From Allomesorhizobium camelthorni (GTDB taxonomy: Bacteria; Pseudomonadota; Alphaproteobacteria; Rhizobiales; Rhizobiaceae), in NCBI RefSeq assembly GCF_011045125.1, contig NZ_JAAKZF010000028.1, positions 1 to 64,000 of the forward strand: a stretch of 64,000 bases of DNA, in the 5' to 3' direction. A program made the translations under genes and the position numbers. Positions 1-7,586 of the stretch are shown here, piece by piece (the stretch's first letter is position 1; the number at the start of each line of letters is the position of its first letter). The notes below the pieces were generated by a model. The model saw only the letters and a list, made by a program, of their open reading frames with translations, searched no databases and had not been told where the DNA came from.

Positions 1-81
1 AGCGCTGTGCAGGACGTGTGCGGGCGATCCGGCGCACCCGATACCCTGAGCGTGGTCTCGCGCACGCCTACGCCCGTTGTT

Positions 82-270
82 CTATCGTCCTGGCCGGCGC
101 TTTTCTTCAGCTTCCTGCCTTTTAAATTCAGCCTCCTTTTGCAAGAACTCGTCTTCCCGGCTTTTGATGACTGCCCAAACGAAATCATGAAAACTGAACG
201 GGTAGCGGTCTTGGTTGTGCGTCCCACCCAGGCTAGAGCGCCCGTGGCTTCGGCTGCGGGCGTTTTTCAT
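82..270 (-). CDS. possible small hypothetical protein (62 aa), phage-region ORF
   Basis: I do not recognise this product. The C-terminal half (…DRYPFSFHDFVWAVIKSRE…) has protein-like composition and ends in a charged E/K/R-rich helix. There is no clear ribosome binding site before the ATG at 270. The 5' end overlaps a strong hairpin at 239-267 and another small ORF at 233-400. It may be a remnant rather than a working gene. Confidence 0.3.
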   Translation of the reverse strand: MKNARSRSHGRSSLGGTHNQDRYPFSFHDFVWAVIKSREDEFLQKEAEFKRQEAEEKRRPGR

Positions 271-400
271 GGCAGATCGTCTTGCCAAACATTGTCGGCG
301 CGTTATTTCCCCGACAGTCAAACGCGTAGACGTTAGGCGCCAGAGGAAACTGGCCCGCTGCTTCGGTGGCGAGCATTGTCTTCGCGTTGCGGGGTGCCAT
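233..400 (-). CDS. possible small hypothetical protein (55 aa)
   Basis: This short minus-strand reading frame starts at an ATG preceded by a weak purine stretch and ends inside the hairpin at 239-267. No domain or motif is recognisable. It overlaps the neighbouring 62-aa frame in another phase, so at most one of the two is likely to be translated, or both are pieces of one decayed gene. Support is weak. Confidence 0.22.
   Translation of the reverse strand: MAPRNAKTMLATEAAGQFPLAPNVYAFDCRGNNAPTMFGKTICHEKRPQPKPRAL
239..267 (+). terminator. strong intrinsic terminator, UUCG tetraloop
   Basis: Positions 239-262 form a 10-bp stem (CGCCCG outer arm, two G-U pairs, then GC) closed by a TTCG tetraloop, followed by five T at 263-267. 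This is a textbook rho-independent terminator for plus-strand transcription. No convincing plus-strand gene precedes it in the window. Confidence 0.7.
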
Positions 401-440
401 TCTCGCCTGAGGCCAGGGGCGCGTACGGGAGGGCCTACCC

Positions 441-590
441 ATGAATATGAGCACGCAAACCTGGATTATCGCTGCCGTCGTGGTTCTACTCATCATTGCC
501 GGCCTTTATTTCGTCATGCGGCCTACGGCTGAGACGACGGCACCGCCTGCGACCACCGAACAACCTGCCCAACCAGCACCGGCAAATTAA
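441..590 (+). CDS. small single-pass membrane protein (49 aa)
   Basis: This ORF starts at ATG 441, about 8 nt after a good GGGAGG ribosome binding site. The protein has a short polar N-terminus, one hydrophobic helix (residues about 7-25, rich in I, V, A and L) and a proline/alanine/threonine-rich tail, so it should be an inner-membrane protein with a short extended tail. The function is unknown. Small proteins of this shape occur in rhizobial chromosomes and phages. It sits directly upstream of the decayed phage gene at 604-806. Confidence 0.55.
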   Translation: MNMSTQTWIIAAVVVLLIIAGLYFVMRPTAETTAPPATTEQPAQPAPAN

Positions 591-603
591 GGGGTCGGGC
601 AAG

Positions 604-806
604 GCGAAGAACAAGCAGCTTGAAAACCGACGCCGCCGAAATCCGCATCCGCGCCACGCGCCGCCTTGGCGAGTTGATGGCCGCGCAGCGGGAAGCGGGG
701 ATGCTGTCTCGTGGTGGCGGCGACCACCGGGTTACGGAAAAAACCCAGTGATGCACCTATCACTCTCGCCGAGGCGGGCATAGACAAGAACCTTGCCAAT
801 GAGGCG
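604..806 (+). pseudogene. decayed phage-type gene fragment with two frameshifts
   Basis: Three successive reading frames each encode a piece of one familiar phage-associated protein type. AKNKQLE at 604-624 is followed in a second frame by TDAAEIRIRATRRLGELMAA from about 625, which runs into a stop near 751. The third frame resumes with SDAPITLAEAGIDKNLANEA at about 736-806. In family members as I remember them these segments are contiguous in one frame, with more sequence on both sides. Here both ends are missing and two small indels break the frame. This marks the region as a degraded prophage or similar element. The exact family name was not verified. Confidence 0.6.
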
Positions 807-807
807 C

Positions 808-835
808 GCCCGATGCTTCAGTGGCGGGCTTTTTT
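808..835 (+). terminator. hairpin with T-run after the decayed phage gene
   Basis: A GCCCG arm (808-812) pairs with CGGGC (825-829) and is followed by six T. It carries the same GGCGGGCTTTT motif that recurs at about 1496 and 2285-2335, and it lies just where transcription of the fragment at 604-806 would end. Confidence 0.5.
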
Positions 836-1119
836 CCTTGGGGTGGCTGCACGTCGATGTTTGCCGACCCGTTGCGATTTGGCGTTTGCCCTCCACTGTA
901 TTTGGTGACATGATCCCATTGCTGGTTTCGGCCAGCGAGCGATGAAGCGCTCGTTGTCACAGCGGATCGCCAGAGCAGAGCTTGACAGCACCCTTCAGTG
1001 GGTCCGTTCAACAGCGCCAGATGCGATACGCAGAGCGGCAGCGCCGAATCGAACAGGGGCGACCGGAGAAATTCGATCGCCTCTTTCAATTCCGGCCTTC
1101 AGGTCCGGTGGGCATGATT
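836..1119. other. stretch without a recognisable gene
   Basis: Both strands carry open frames here (for example a 109-codon minus-strand frame beginning with TTG at 1089). None has a good start signal, motif or convincing composition. I see no RNA gene or repeat. It is probably decayed mobile-element DNA. Confidence 0.4.
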
Positions 1120-1332
1120 TCAGTCCCGGCCTGTCGCTTCAATTAGACAGCCGTCCACTAGTCCAAGCTTGTCAAAATCTTCTTCCGTCAATTTCGTTCG
1201 CGACAGAACCGTGGCGCTTTCGCACTGGGCTAACGCCTTCGCCTGTGCGACCTCTATATCGCGAACCCCAACGATAAAGTGTCGTGTCTTCCCGCGATCG
1301 TCTACCGCAATTTGCCAACCGGTTCCGGACAC
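1120..1332 (-). CDS. small hypothetical protein (70 aa)
   Basis: A very good ribosome binding site (AGGAG, 5 nt before the ATG at 1332) supports this start. The sequence begins MSGTGWQIAVDDRGK and looks like a small soluble alpha/beta protein with balanced composition. No family is recognised. It is the best supported of the small minus-strand genes in the tRNA-linked island. The order and size of these genes resemble the lysogeny-side small genes of phage-like islands, but no function can be given. Confidence 0.55.
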   Translation of the reverse strand: MSGTGWQIAVDDRGKTRHFIVGVRDIEVAQAKALAQCESATVLSRTKLTEEDFDKLGLVDGCLIEATGRD

Positions 1333-1476
1333 ATGAAACTCCTATGTCTTGCGGTACGCATGTAGGAGCGGGGCCGGAAGCGACAACGTCAGAATTCGGC
1401 GGATATTCGGGCTCCGCAATCGCAGTACGCCAATGAGGATGACGGCCGCGACGGGCCAGCCCCGCGACCAATCGAG

Positions 1477-1511
1477 AGCCCGCCACGGTTCGCCCTGGCG
1501 GGCTTTTCTTT
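1477..1511 (+). terminator. hairpin with perfect 9-bp stem and T-rich tail
   Basis: AGCCCGCCA (1477-1485) pairs perfectly with TGGCGGGCT (1496-1504) around a 10-nt loop, followed by TTTCTTT. The T-tract lies on the plus-strand side. It could also act as a weak 3' hairpin for the minus-strand gene ending at 1533. Just left of it a minus-strand frame (down to 1342) encodes one hydrophobic helix (WPVAAVILIGVL), but it has no good start. Confidence 0.5.
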
Positions 1512-1532
1512 GGGGCACAAAGCGACGCCGGT

Positions 1533-1712
1533 TCACTTTTCCCTTTTATGGACAATGAAGGCTAAGGCGATGAGGATAGCGGCCGCGATGGCCAGCGCTG
1601 CGACCAATTTCATCGCGACCGTCGGCGCGACGACGCCGACCCACAGGGCGACGACCACGGCGGCAGCGGCGGCTGAGATGAGTATAGCGAGGGCGTCTAT
1701 GATCCGGCCCAT
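1533..1712 (-). CDS. small two-helix membrane protein
   Basis: The protein consists almost entirely of two hydrophobic alanine/valine-rich helices followed by a basic tail (HKREK), giving a small inner-membrane protein of unknown function. I used ATG 1712 (59 aa). An alternative ATG at 1769 would add 19 polar residues and overlap the stop of the upstream gene at 1766 by 4 nt, which would allow coupled translation. Neither start has a strong ribosome binding site. Confidence 0.4.
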   Translation of the reverse strand: MGRIIDALAILISAAAAAVVVALWVGVVAPTVAMKLVAALAIAAAILIALAFIVHKREK

Positions 1713-1765
1713 GGCAGGGAACGTATCACGATGAGCTTCTGCTTGCCCTGGCGGGCTTTCGTTGT

Positions 1766-1972
1766 TCATGCATAATGGAAAGCTGGCCTGCCGTCCGGTG
1801 TGAAGACCTGATCATCTTTGACGTAATAGGCCGCTGCGCCGCGCTCCATTTGATACCACCAGCCGCCGTTTTCGCAGAATTCGCAAGTCGCGGTTTGGAG
1901 TGCGTAGATGCGCTGGCCCTCCTGGTAATATGCGGGCTTCCCCTCGGTGTCACATATCCACCGAATAGCCAT
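1766..1972 (-). CDS. small hypothetical protein (68 aa)
   Basis: Starts at ATG 1972 behind a GGGAAGAGA ribosome binding site. The product begins MAIRWICDTEGKPAYY and is rich in aromatic residues, with two nearby cysteines (CEFC) and a repeated pattern of short beta-like segments ending in GRPAFHYA. It looks like a small phage-type beta-rich protein. I recognise no family. It is followed at once by the two-helix membrane protein, so the two may be co-transcribed. Confidence 0.5.
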   Translation of the reverse strand: MAIRWICDTEGKPAYYQEGQRIYALQTATCEFCENGGWWYQMERGAAAYYVKDDQVFTPDGRPAFHYA

Positions 1973-2018
1973 TCCGATCTCTTCCCATCGTAGCGAATAA
2001 CCATAACAGATTGCTACT

Positions 2019-2141
2019 TTAGCAAAAGGCGAAATAAGGCGGGACACAGGGTTTGAAGGCTGGGGTGAGCGGGCTCCATGTCGCGCGCATGTCGCACAGG
2101 CAACAGCGGCCGTGCAGGAAACGGTGGCGCACCATTTTCAT
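2019..2141 (-). CDS. possible 40-aa cysteine-containing miniprotein
   Basis: This short frame encodes MKMVRHRFLHGRCCLCDMRA… with a CCLC cluster and a further C near the end, a pattern that could bind zinc. There is no good ribosome binding site, so support rests only on composition and on its position in a row of small minus-strand genes. Confidence 0.3.
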   Translation of the reverse strand: MKMVRHRFLHGRCCLCDMRATWSPLTPAFKPCVPPYFAFC

Positions 2142-2309
2142 GTCTGTGGCGGCAAAGTCACACCACTCGAATATGCAATGCTTCAACCGCCGCGCGCTTA
2201 TTATCCAGCTAACCGAGGCATATCGTCGTTGACAGGCAAAGGGGCAAAGACACTGACCGCGCGCCATCCATTGGGGAGTGGATTGGCGGGCTTTTCCTCC
2301 CGAACTAGC

Positions 2310-2338
2310 GCCCGCCGCTCAAGTGGCGGGCTTTTCCC
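2310..2338 (+). terminator. GCCCGCC/GGCGGGC hairpin with T-run
   Basis: GCCCGCC (2310-2316) pairs with GGCGGGC (2325-2331) around an 8-nt loop, then TTTT. A second GGCGGGCTTTT at 2285-2295 can pair with the same left arm, so two alternative hairpins are possible. The element lies against the 3' end of the minus-strand gene at 2341. Confidence 0.5.
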
Positions 2339-2340
2339 TT

Positions 2341-2616
2341 TCAGAGCGTAATCCAGCCAACAGCGCGTCCAACCTCCACCACAGCAACGATTGCTGTGGA
2401 GGCGGTAACGATCCCGGCCATTATCCTTTCAAACGTGGCCAACCGGCGCTCGGTTACGAGGGGCTGGCCGTCCCAGTATAGCTGATTGGTAGCGGCATGG
2501 ACGCCAAGTAGGGCGGCCCCGTTCATGCTGATGCCCTTTACGCCGTCGGGCCAATCAGGTGGCACGTCGTTGGGCGAATACCTAGTGCGGCGGATGTGAT
2601 CCCAATCCTGCTCCAT
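2341..2616 (-). CDS. hypothetical protein with C-terminal membrane helix (91 aa)
   Basis: Starts at ATG 2616, 3 nt after a strong GGAGGGGG ribosome binding site. The N-terminal 60 residues are polar and begin MEQDWDHIRRTRYSPNDVPP. The C-terminal 30 residues form one hydrophobic helix (IMAGIVTASTAIVAVVEV), which suggests a tail-anchored or small phage membrane protein. No family is recognised. It is the last gene before the tRNA-Ser boundary. Confidence 0.55.
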   Translation of the reverse strand: MEQDWDHIRRTRYSPNDVPPDWPDGVKGISMNGAALLGVHAATNQLYWDGQPLVTERRLATFERIMAGIVTASTAIVAVVEVGRAVGWITL

Positions 2617-2776
2617 AAGCCCCCTCCATGTCGCGCATGGCGCACGCCGATAGTGGCAGGAAACCCTTGGAAATCAACGGGAGCGTTGGCGGGGGGAACC
2701 GGCGTCTTTTCATTGCACCTAGTTTTGTACGTATTCCGGCAGAAATCGCGAAAAGATCAATTAAAACAAGGGCAAG

Positions 2777-2866
2777 TGGCGGAGGGAGTGGGATTCGAAC
2801 CCACGGTGGGCTTGCACCCACGCCGGTTTTCAAGACCGGTGCCTTAAACCGCTCGGCCATCCCTCC
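2777..2866 (-). tRNA. tRNA-Ser (anticodon UGA)
   Basis: The minus strand from 2866 to 2777 folds as a 90-nt class II tRNA. The acceptor GGAGGGA pairs with TCCCTCC and CCA is encoded. The anticodon loop CTTGAAA carries TGA between CCGGT/ACCGG arms. There is a long variable arm (GTGGG…CCCAC region) and a GGTTCGAATCC T-loop. It reads UCA-type serine codons. The 3' end faces the gene-poor island at 1-2776, the usual orientation when a phage or island has integrated into a tRNA 3' end. I found no second copy of the 3' end inside the window. Confidence 0.97.
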
Positions 2867-3171
2867 GGGCAGCCGCTCTATGCGCGAAGATGCCTGTTTT
2901 TTCAAGGCACGGTTTCTTGGACATATGGCCAGCCATGGCCCGCGATATGCCGATTACAGCGGATTCGAGCGCGCAGTGCATAGATTTTCGCACGCCGGCC
3001 GCGCCACAATCCCGCCCGTTTCCCGACATAATCGATTAATAGCGTGTCAAACTATTCCGGCATACAGTGAGAGGCCGGGGCAGGGGTGCCGGAAGAGTTC
3101 GCATGCGCCAATCGCCGCCGATCCGCTCGGCGCGCGGCGGGCAAATCTGAAAAGTCGGGGATAAATCGCAT
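2867..3171. other. intergenic region upstream of rlpA
   Basis: About 300 bases between the tRNA gene (transcribed leftward) and rlpA (rightward). It must hold both promoters. I see no clear consensus box, repeat or RNA structure, and open frames crossing it contain the tRNA and are not credible. Confidence 0.5.
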
Positions 3172-4422
3172 ATGCTCAATCTGGCGCTGACGCGTCCTGG
3201 TCGCGCTTCCGCTGTGGCCGCGTTGGCGATCGCTGCGGTATTTCTCGCCGCCTGCAGCGCCCCGCAATCCAAGGGCATGGTCAACACAAAGAACAAGCGC
3301 TCCAAGGAGTACTTTGCCGAGTCCGAATATGGCGTGAAGGCGAGCCCGCGCGTCACCACCAAAAAATCGAACTTGCAGCGCGGCGGTGGCCGCGACCAGC
3401 TCGGCCGGCCCTACAAGGTGCGCGGCAAGATGTACTATCCGAAGGAAGACAAGAACTACAAAAAGGTCGGCGCCGCCTCCTGGTATGGCTACGCCTTTCA
3501 TGGCCGGCTGACCGCCAATGGCGAAGTCTACGACATGACGCATCTGACGGCGGCGCATCCGACCATGCCGCTACCGAGCTACGCCCGCGTCACTAATCTG
3601 AAGAACGGCAGTTCGGTCATCGTGCGCGTCAACGACCGCGGCCCCTATTCGCATGGCCGACTCATCGATTTGTCGAAGCGCGCCGCCGAACTGCTCGACT
3701 ATACCCATGTCGGTACCGCCAAGGTGCAGGTGGAATATGTCGGCCGCGCGCCTTTGCACGGCCGCGACGACCAGTTCCTGATGGCCTCGTACCGGCCCGG
3801 CAACCGTGCTCCAGACCCGTCCGACGGCCTCGCCACCGGCGTCATGATCGCCATGAACGGTCCGACGCCAAGCGCCGATATCGCTGGATCAGCAGCCTTT
3901 CCGGGTGTGATGTCGGACAGCGCGCCTGCCGCGCAGCCGCAGGTCCAGTCCGTTATGGCGGCCGACGCCGGAGCGTTCGGCGATCTCGCTTTGCCTGCCT
4001 TCGGCCCGATCGCGCCGGACCGGCCGGGCGTCGACATGATCTTCGAAACCCAGGTCGCGCTGGCGACAATGTCCTACGCGCCCGAGCGGTTGCAGAAGGC
4101 GGCAACCGCCTTCGCCGCACTCGAACGCGACGCCATGTCGCCGGACGATGTCGCGCGATCCTGGAAGCGGCTCAACCCGGCAGGGGCGGGCGCCGCGGTG
4201 CAACCCTATGTCGCCGCCGGCTCGTTCGCCACGCTGGCCGAGGCCGAGAAGGTCGCCCGCGCGCTGTCGGGCTTCGGCCGCGCCACGCTGGAGACCGCGG
4301 AGATCGACGGAGCACAGCTCCATTCGGTCAATCTCTATTCCGATGGCCGCAACGGGCTCGACGCCATGCTGGAAGCCGCGTGGGCGAACGGCGCCCCCGA
4401 CGCCATGACAATCCGCGATTGA
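3172..4422 (+). CDS. rlpA: septal ring lytic transglycosylase RlpA family lipoprotein
   Basis: RlpA proteins cleave naked glycan strands of peptidoglycan, usually at the division septum, from the outer membrane or periplasm. The 416-aa product has a lipoprotein signal peptide with lipobox LAAC (Cys28), then a double-psi beta-barrel domain at about residues 100-190 with WYG, HGRLTANGE and the catalytic-type VNDRGPY motif. A low-complexity linker and a C-terminal SPOR-like domain (about 335-410, QPYVAAGSFATLAEAE…) follow; SPOR domains bind denuded septal glycan. It is the first gene of a long plus-strand block, followed by a peptidoglycan carboxypeptidase 110 nt downstream. The assignment is firm at family level. 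Confidence 0.9.
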   Translation: MLNLALTRPGRASAVAALAIAAVFLAACSAPQSKGMVNTKNKRSKEYFAESEYGVKASPRVTTKKSNLQRGGGRDQLGRPYKVRGKMYYPKEDKNYKKVGAASWYGYAFHGRLTANGEVYDMTHLTAAHPTMPLPSYARVTNLKNGSSVIVRVNDRGPYSHGRLIDLSKRAAELLDYTHVGTAKVQVEYVGRAPLHGRDDQFLMASYRPGNRAPDPSDGLATGVMIAMNGPTPSADIAGSAAFPGVMSDSAPAAQPQVQSVMAADAGAFGDLALPAFGPIAPDRPGVDMIFETQVALATMSYAPERLQKAATAFAALERDAMSPDDVARSWKRLNPAGAGAAVQPYVAAGSFATLAEAEKVARALSGFGRATLETAEIDGAQLHSVNLYSDGRNGLDAMLEAAWANGAPDAMTIRD

Positions 4423-4532
4423 AGCCGCCTTCTCCGGCCGCGCGTATGGCGCGACCTTGTCCATGTTGATCCGGCGTCTAAATCCCTGCTAGCCTTGCCA
4501 TCGTGCATGGCATGCACAAGGGCAGGGCAGCG

Positions 4533-5702
4533 ATGTTGATGGAATTCCGCCGGGCGACGTTGGCTTGCATTTTGGGCTTCGTGGCGGCGCTCGGCGCCAT
4601 CGCCCCGGCGCAGGCGCAACTGTTCGAGACCAAGGCGGCGCAGGCCTTCATGATCGACGCCGAAACCGGCACGATCCTGTTTTCAAAAAATCCGAACCAG
4701 CCGATCCCGCCGGCCTCGCTGGCCAAGCTGATGACAATGGAGTTGGTGTTCAACGCCATCGAGGCCGGGCGCTATTCGCTCGACGACAAATTCGTGGTCA
4801 GCGAGAACGCCTGGCGCACCGGCGGGGCGGTGTCGGGCGGCTCGACGATGTTCGCCGAACTCAATTCCGAGATCAGGCTGGAAGATCTGATCCAGGGCGT
4901 GGTCGTCCAGTCGGCCAATGACGGCTGCATCATCATCGCGGAAGGCATGGCCGGCAGCGAGGAGAATTTCGCCGCGCTGATGACCGAACGCGCCCGCGAA
5001 CTTGGCCTCACCCAATCGGTGTTCAGGAATTCCACCGGCCTGCCTGCCGAGGGCCAGATGGTGACGGTGCGCGAGCTGGTGAAGCTGGCGCTGCACATCT
5101 TCCGCGAGTATCCGGACTTCTACAGATATTATTCCCAGCCGGATTTCACCTGGAACAAGATCACCCAGCGCAACCGCAATCCGCTGCTCGCGATGAACAT
5201 CGGGGCGGACGGCATGAAGACCGGCTACACCGAGGAATCCGGCTATGCGATCGTCGGCTCCGTCGCGCGAGACGACAGGCGCCTCTTCGTTGCCTTGAGC
5301 GGCATGACCTCCGAGCGCGAGCGCGCCGAGGAAGCGCGCAAGATCCTCGATTGGGGGATGCGGGCCTTCGAGAAGAGCGAACTCTTCGCCGAGGGCGAGA
5401 CTGTCGGCGAGGCGCAGGTCTATGGCGGCGCGAAATCCGGCGTGGCGCTGAAGGCCAATGGGCCGATTTCGATCTTCGTGCCGATCACCAACCGCGACCG
5501 GCTGACCGCGCGCATCGTCTATGAAGGGCCGGTCATCGCGCCGGTCGAGGAAGGCACGCAGATCGGGTCGCTGCGCGTCTTCATCGGCGAGACGCTCAGC
5601 CAGGAAACGCCGCTCTACGCCGCCGAAAGCGTCGACACCGGCGCGCTGCACCAACGCGCCCTCGACGCGGTCGGCGAATTGCTGGTCGGCTGGCTGCGCT
5701 GA
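4533..5702 (+). CDS. dacC: D-alanyl-D-alanine carboxypeptidase (peptidase S11)
   Basis: This penicillin-binding protein trims the terminal D-Ala from peptidoglycan side chains in the periplasm. All three active-site motifs are present: SLAK (serine nucleophile and lysine), SAND (SxN) and KTG in KTGYTEE. An N-terminal signal peptide ends at about AQAQ, and a C-terminal PBP5-like beta-domain follows. I chose ATG 4533 because it follows an AGGGCAGGG stretch and gives a normal signal peptide; an ATG at 4503 would add 10 residues. The PBP5 subtype (dacA, dacC or dacF) cannot be decided from sequence alone. Confidence 0.88.
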   Translation: MLMEFRRATLACILGFVAALGAIAPAQAQLFETKAAQAFMIDAETGTILFSKNPNQPIPPASLAKLMTMELVFNAIEAGRYSLDDKFVVSENAWRTGGAVSGGSTMFAELNSEIRLEDLIQGVVVQSANDGCIIIAEGMAGSEENFAALMTERARELGLTQSVFRNSTGLPAEGQMVTVRELVKLALHIFREYPDFYRYYSQPDFTWNKITQRNRNPLLAMNIGADGMKTGYTEESGYAIVGSVARDDRRLFVALSGMTSERERAEEARKILDWGMRAFEKSELFAEGETVGEAQVYGGAKSGVALKANGPISIFVPITNRDRLTARIVYEGPVIAPVEEGTQIGSLRVFIGETLSQETPLYAAESVDTGALHQRALDAVGELLVGWLR

Positions 5703-5780
5703 GGCGGCGTTCGGCGTGGACTTTTTTCCATCGGGGGTTATTACCGGTGTTCTCAAAACATACGCAGAGGATCGGGCCAG

Positions 5781-6446
5781 TTGGCGCGCGGATTTTTCAT
5801 AAGCTTCGAAGGCGGGGAAGGGGCCGGCAAGTCGACGCAGATCGCCCGGCTCGCCGCGAAGCTGCGCGCCAAGGGTTATGACCTCGTCGTCACCCGCGAA
5901 CCTGGTGGCTCGCCTGGCGCCGAGGCCGTGCGCCACGTCATCCTGTCGGGCGCCGCCGAGCCGTTCGGGCCGGAGATGGAGGCGCTGCTTTTCGCCGCCG
6001 CCCGCTCCGACCATGTCGAACAGCTGATCGCTCCCGCGATTGCGCGCGGCAGCATTGTGCTTTGCGATCGCTTTCTCGATTCGTCGCGTGTCTATCAGGG
6101 CGGGTCAGGCGACCTCGATCCCGGCTTCATGACGGCGCTGGAGCGGGTCGCGGTCAACGGCACGATCCCCGATCTGACGCTGATTTTCGACATCGACCCT
6201 GCCGAGGGGCTGAAGCGCGCAAACGTGCGCCGCGGCGACGACACGCCCGACCGCTTCGAGAAGGAGACGCTGGCGGTCCACGAGCGTCGCCGCGAAGCCT
6301 TTCTCGCCATTGCACGCAGCGAGCCGGAGCGCTGCGTTGTCATCGACGCCTCTGCAAGCCCCGATGAAGTCGAAGATGCGGTGACCGCCGCGGTATTCGC
6401 CGCGCTCCAGGCGCGGGCCGAGCCGCGCCGGGCGAAGGAGGGGTGA
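5781..6446 (+). CDS. tmk: thymidylate kinase
   Basis: Phosphorylates dTMP to dTDP in the cytosol for DNA synthesis. The 221-aa protein has the P-loop GGEGAGKST at residues 10-18, the thymidine-pocket motif TREPGG and the DRFLDSS motif, and matches the family in length. The start is a TTG at 5781 after a GAGG sequence; no in-frame ATG fits the conserved N-terminus [10 protein letters not shown]. Its stop overlaps the start of holB, so the two are translationally coupled. Confidence 0.95.
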   Translation: MARGFFISFEGGEGAGKSTQIARLAAKLRAKGYDLVVTREPGGSPGAEAVRHVILSGAAEPFGPEMEALLFAAARSDHVEQLIAPAIARGSIVLCDRFLDSSRVYQGGSGDLDPGFMTALERVAVNGTIPDLTLIFDIDPAEGLKRANVRRGDDTPDRFEKETLAVHERRREAFLAIARSEPERCVVIDASASPDEVEDAVTAAVFAALQARAEPRRAKEG

Positions 6447-7498
6447 TGTTCGAACGTATCGCGCCGGAACAGCACGACACCCTCGAAGGCGTGCCCGAGC
6501 CTTCGGAAAACCCGCATCTGCATGGTCATAAAGCAGCGTCGAATATGCTGGCCGCGGCCTATCGCTCGGGCAAGCTGCCGCACGCGCTGCTGTTTGCCGG
6601 GCCGCAGGGCGTCGGCAAGGCGACGCTGGCCTTTCATCTGGCGGGCCACCTTTTGCGCCATCCTTCGCATGGCGATGCGCCGGCCGAACTGGTCGCGCCC
6701 GATCCGGCGTCGCCGCTGTTCCGGCAGGTGGCGATGGGCGCGCACCCCTCCGTCCTGCATCTGACACGGCCGTTCAACGACAAGACCAAAACTTTCAAGA
6801 CAGTGGTGACGGTCGACGAGATCCGTCGCGTCAGCCGTTTCCTGTCGATGACCTCGCATGACGGCAGCTACCGCGTCGTCATCGTCGATCCCGCCGACGA
6901 CATGAATGTCAACGCCGCCAATGCGCTTCTGAAGAATCTGGAGGAGCCGCCGGCCCGCACGATCTTCGTGCTGATCGCGCATGCGCTGGGCAGCCTGCTG
7001 CCGACCATCCGTTCGCGCTGCCAGATCGTCCGGCTGGGACCGCTCGAGCCGGGCGAGCTCATGGCGGCGCTGGAAGATACAGGCCAGGAGCCGCCGCAGG
7101 ATGCGCCCGCCCGCGCGGCGCTCGCCGAACGGGCGGCGGGCAGCGTGCGCGAGGCGATCCTCCTGACGCAGTATGGCGGGCTGGAAATCGCCGAAGCGAT
7201 GGACAGGATGGTGGCCGCGCCGAAACTCGACATCGCCGCCGCCCACAAGCTCGCCGAAGTCGCCGGCGGCCGCGGCCAGGACATCCCGTTCGACATCTTC
7301 AACCGCCACGCGCTCGATCTTCTGGCTGATGCCGCGAGCCGTGCCGCACTCGAAGGCCAGGGGCCGCGCGCCAACCGGCTGACCGAGAGCTGGCACGAGG
7401 CGCTGACTTCGGTCACCGAGACCGAGACCTACAATCTCGACAAGAAACAGCACGCGCTCGGCATGATCATCCGCCTCAACGAGGCGCTTCGAATGTGA
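6446..7498 (+). CDS. holB: DNA polymerase III subunit delta'
   Basis: Delta' is a rigid AAA+-type subunit of the clamp loader that places the sliding clamp on DNA. The 350-aa product has a Walker A-like GPQGVGKAT near residue 55, a [13 protein letters not shown] segment and the SRC-like motif in IRSRCQ, as in clamp-loader proteins. The four-cysteine zinc module of enterobacterial delta' is not visible here. The ATG at 6446 shares a base with the tmk stop (TGATG) and follows AAGGAGG. A GTG 3 nt earlier is possible but sits too close to the ribosome binding site. Confidence 0.92.
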   Translation: MFERIAPEQHDTLEGVPEPSENPHLHGHKAASNMLAAAYRSGKLPHALLFAGPQGVGKATLAFHLAGHLLRHPSHGDAPAELVAPDPASPLFRQVAMGAHPSVLHLTRPFNDKTKTFKTVVTVDEIRRVSRFLSMTSHDGSYRVVIVDPADDMNVNAANALLKNLEEPPARTIFVLIAHALGSLLPTIRSRCQIVRLGPLEPGELMAALEDTGQEPPQDAPARAALAERAAGSVREAILLTQYGGLEIAEAMDRMVAAPKLDIAAAHKLAEVAGGRGQDIPFDIFNRHALDLLADAASRAALEGQGPRANRLTESWHEALTSVTETETYNLDKKQHALGMIIRLNEALRM

Positions 7499-7586
7499 CG
7501 CTGCCGCCTTGCCGTATGGCAATCGCCAGCCCGATGCGTTATCTCACCGCGACGTTTTCCCAAGTCGCCATTTCGAACGGCCTTTC

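Noticed and set aside
2628-3164. Plus-strand open frame of 178 codons with a GSGIRTHGGL… stretch
   Set aside because: It is the antisense translation of the tRNA-Ser gene and its flanks, a well-known kind of false protein.
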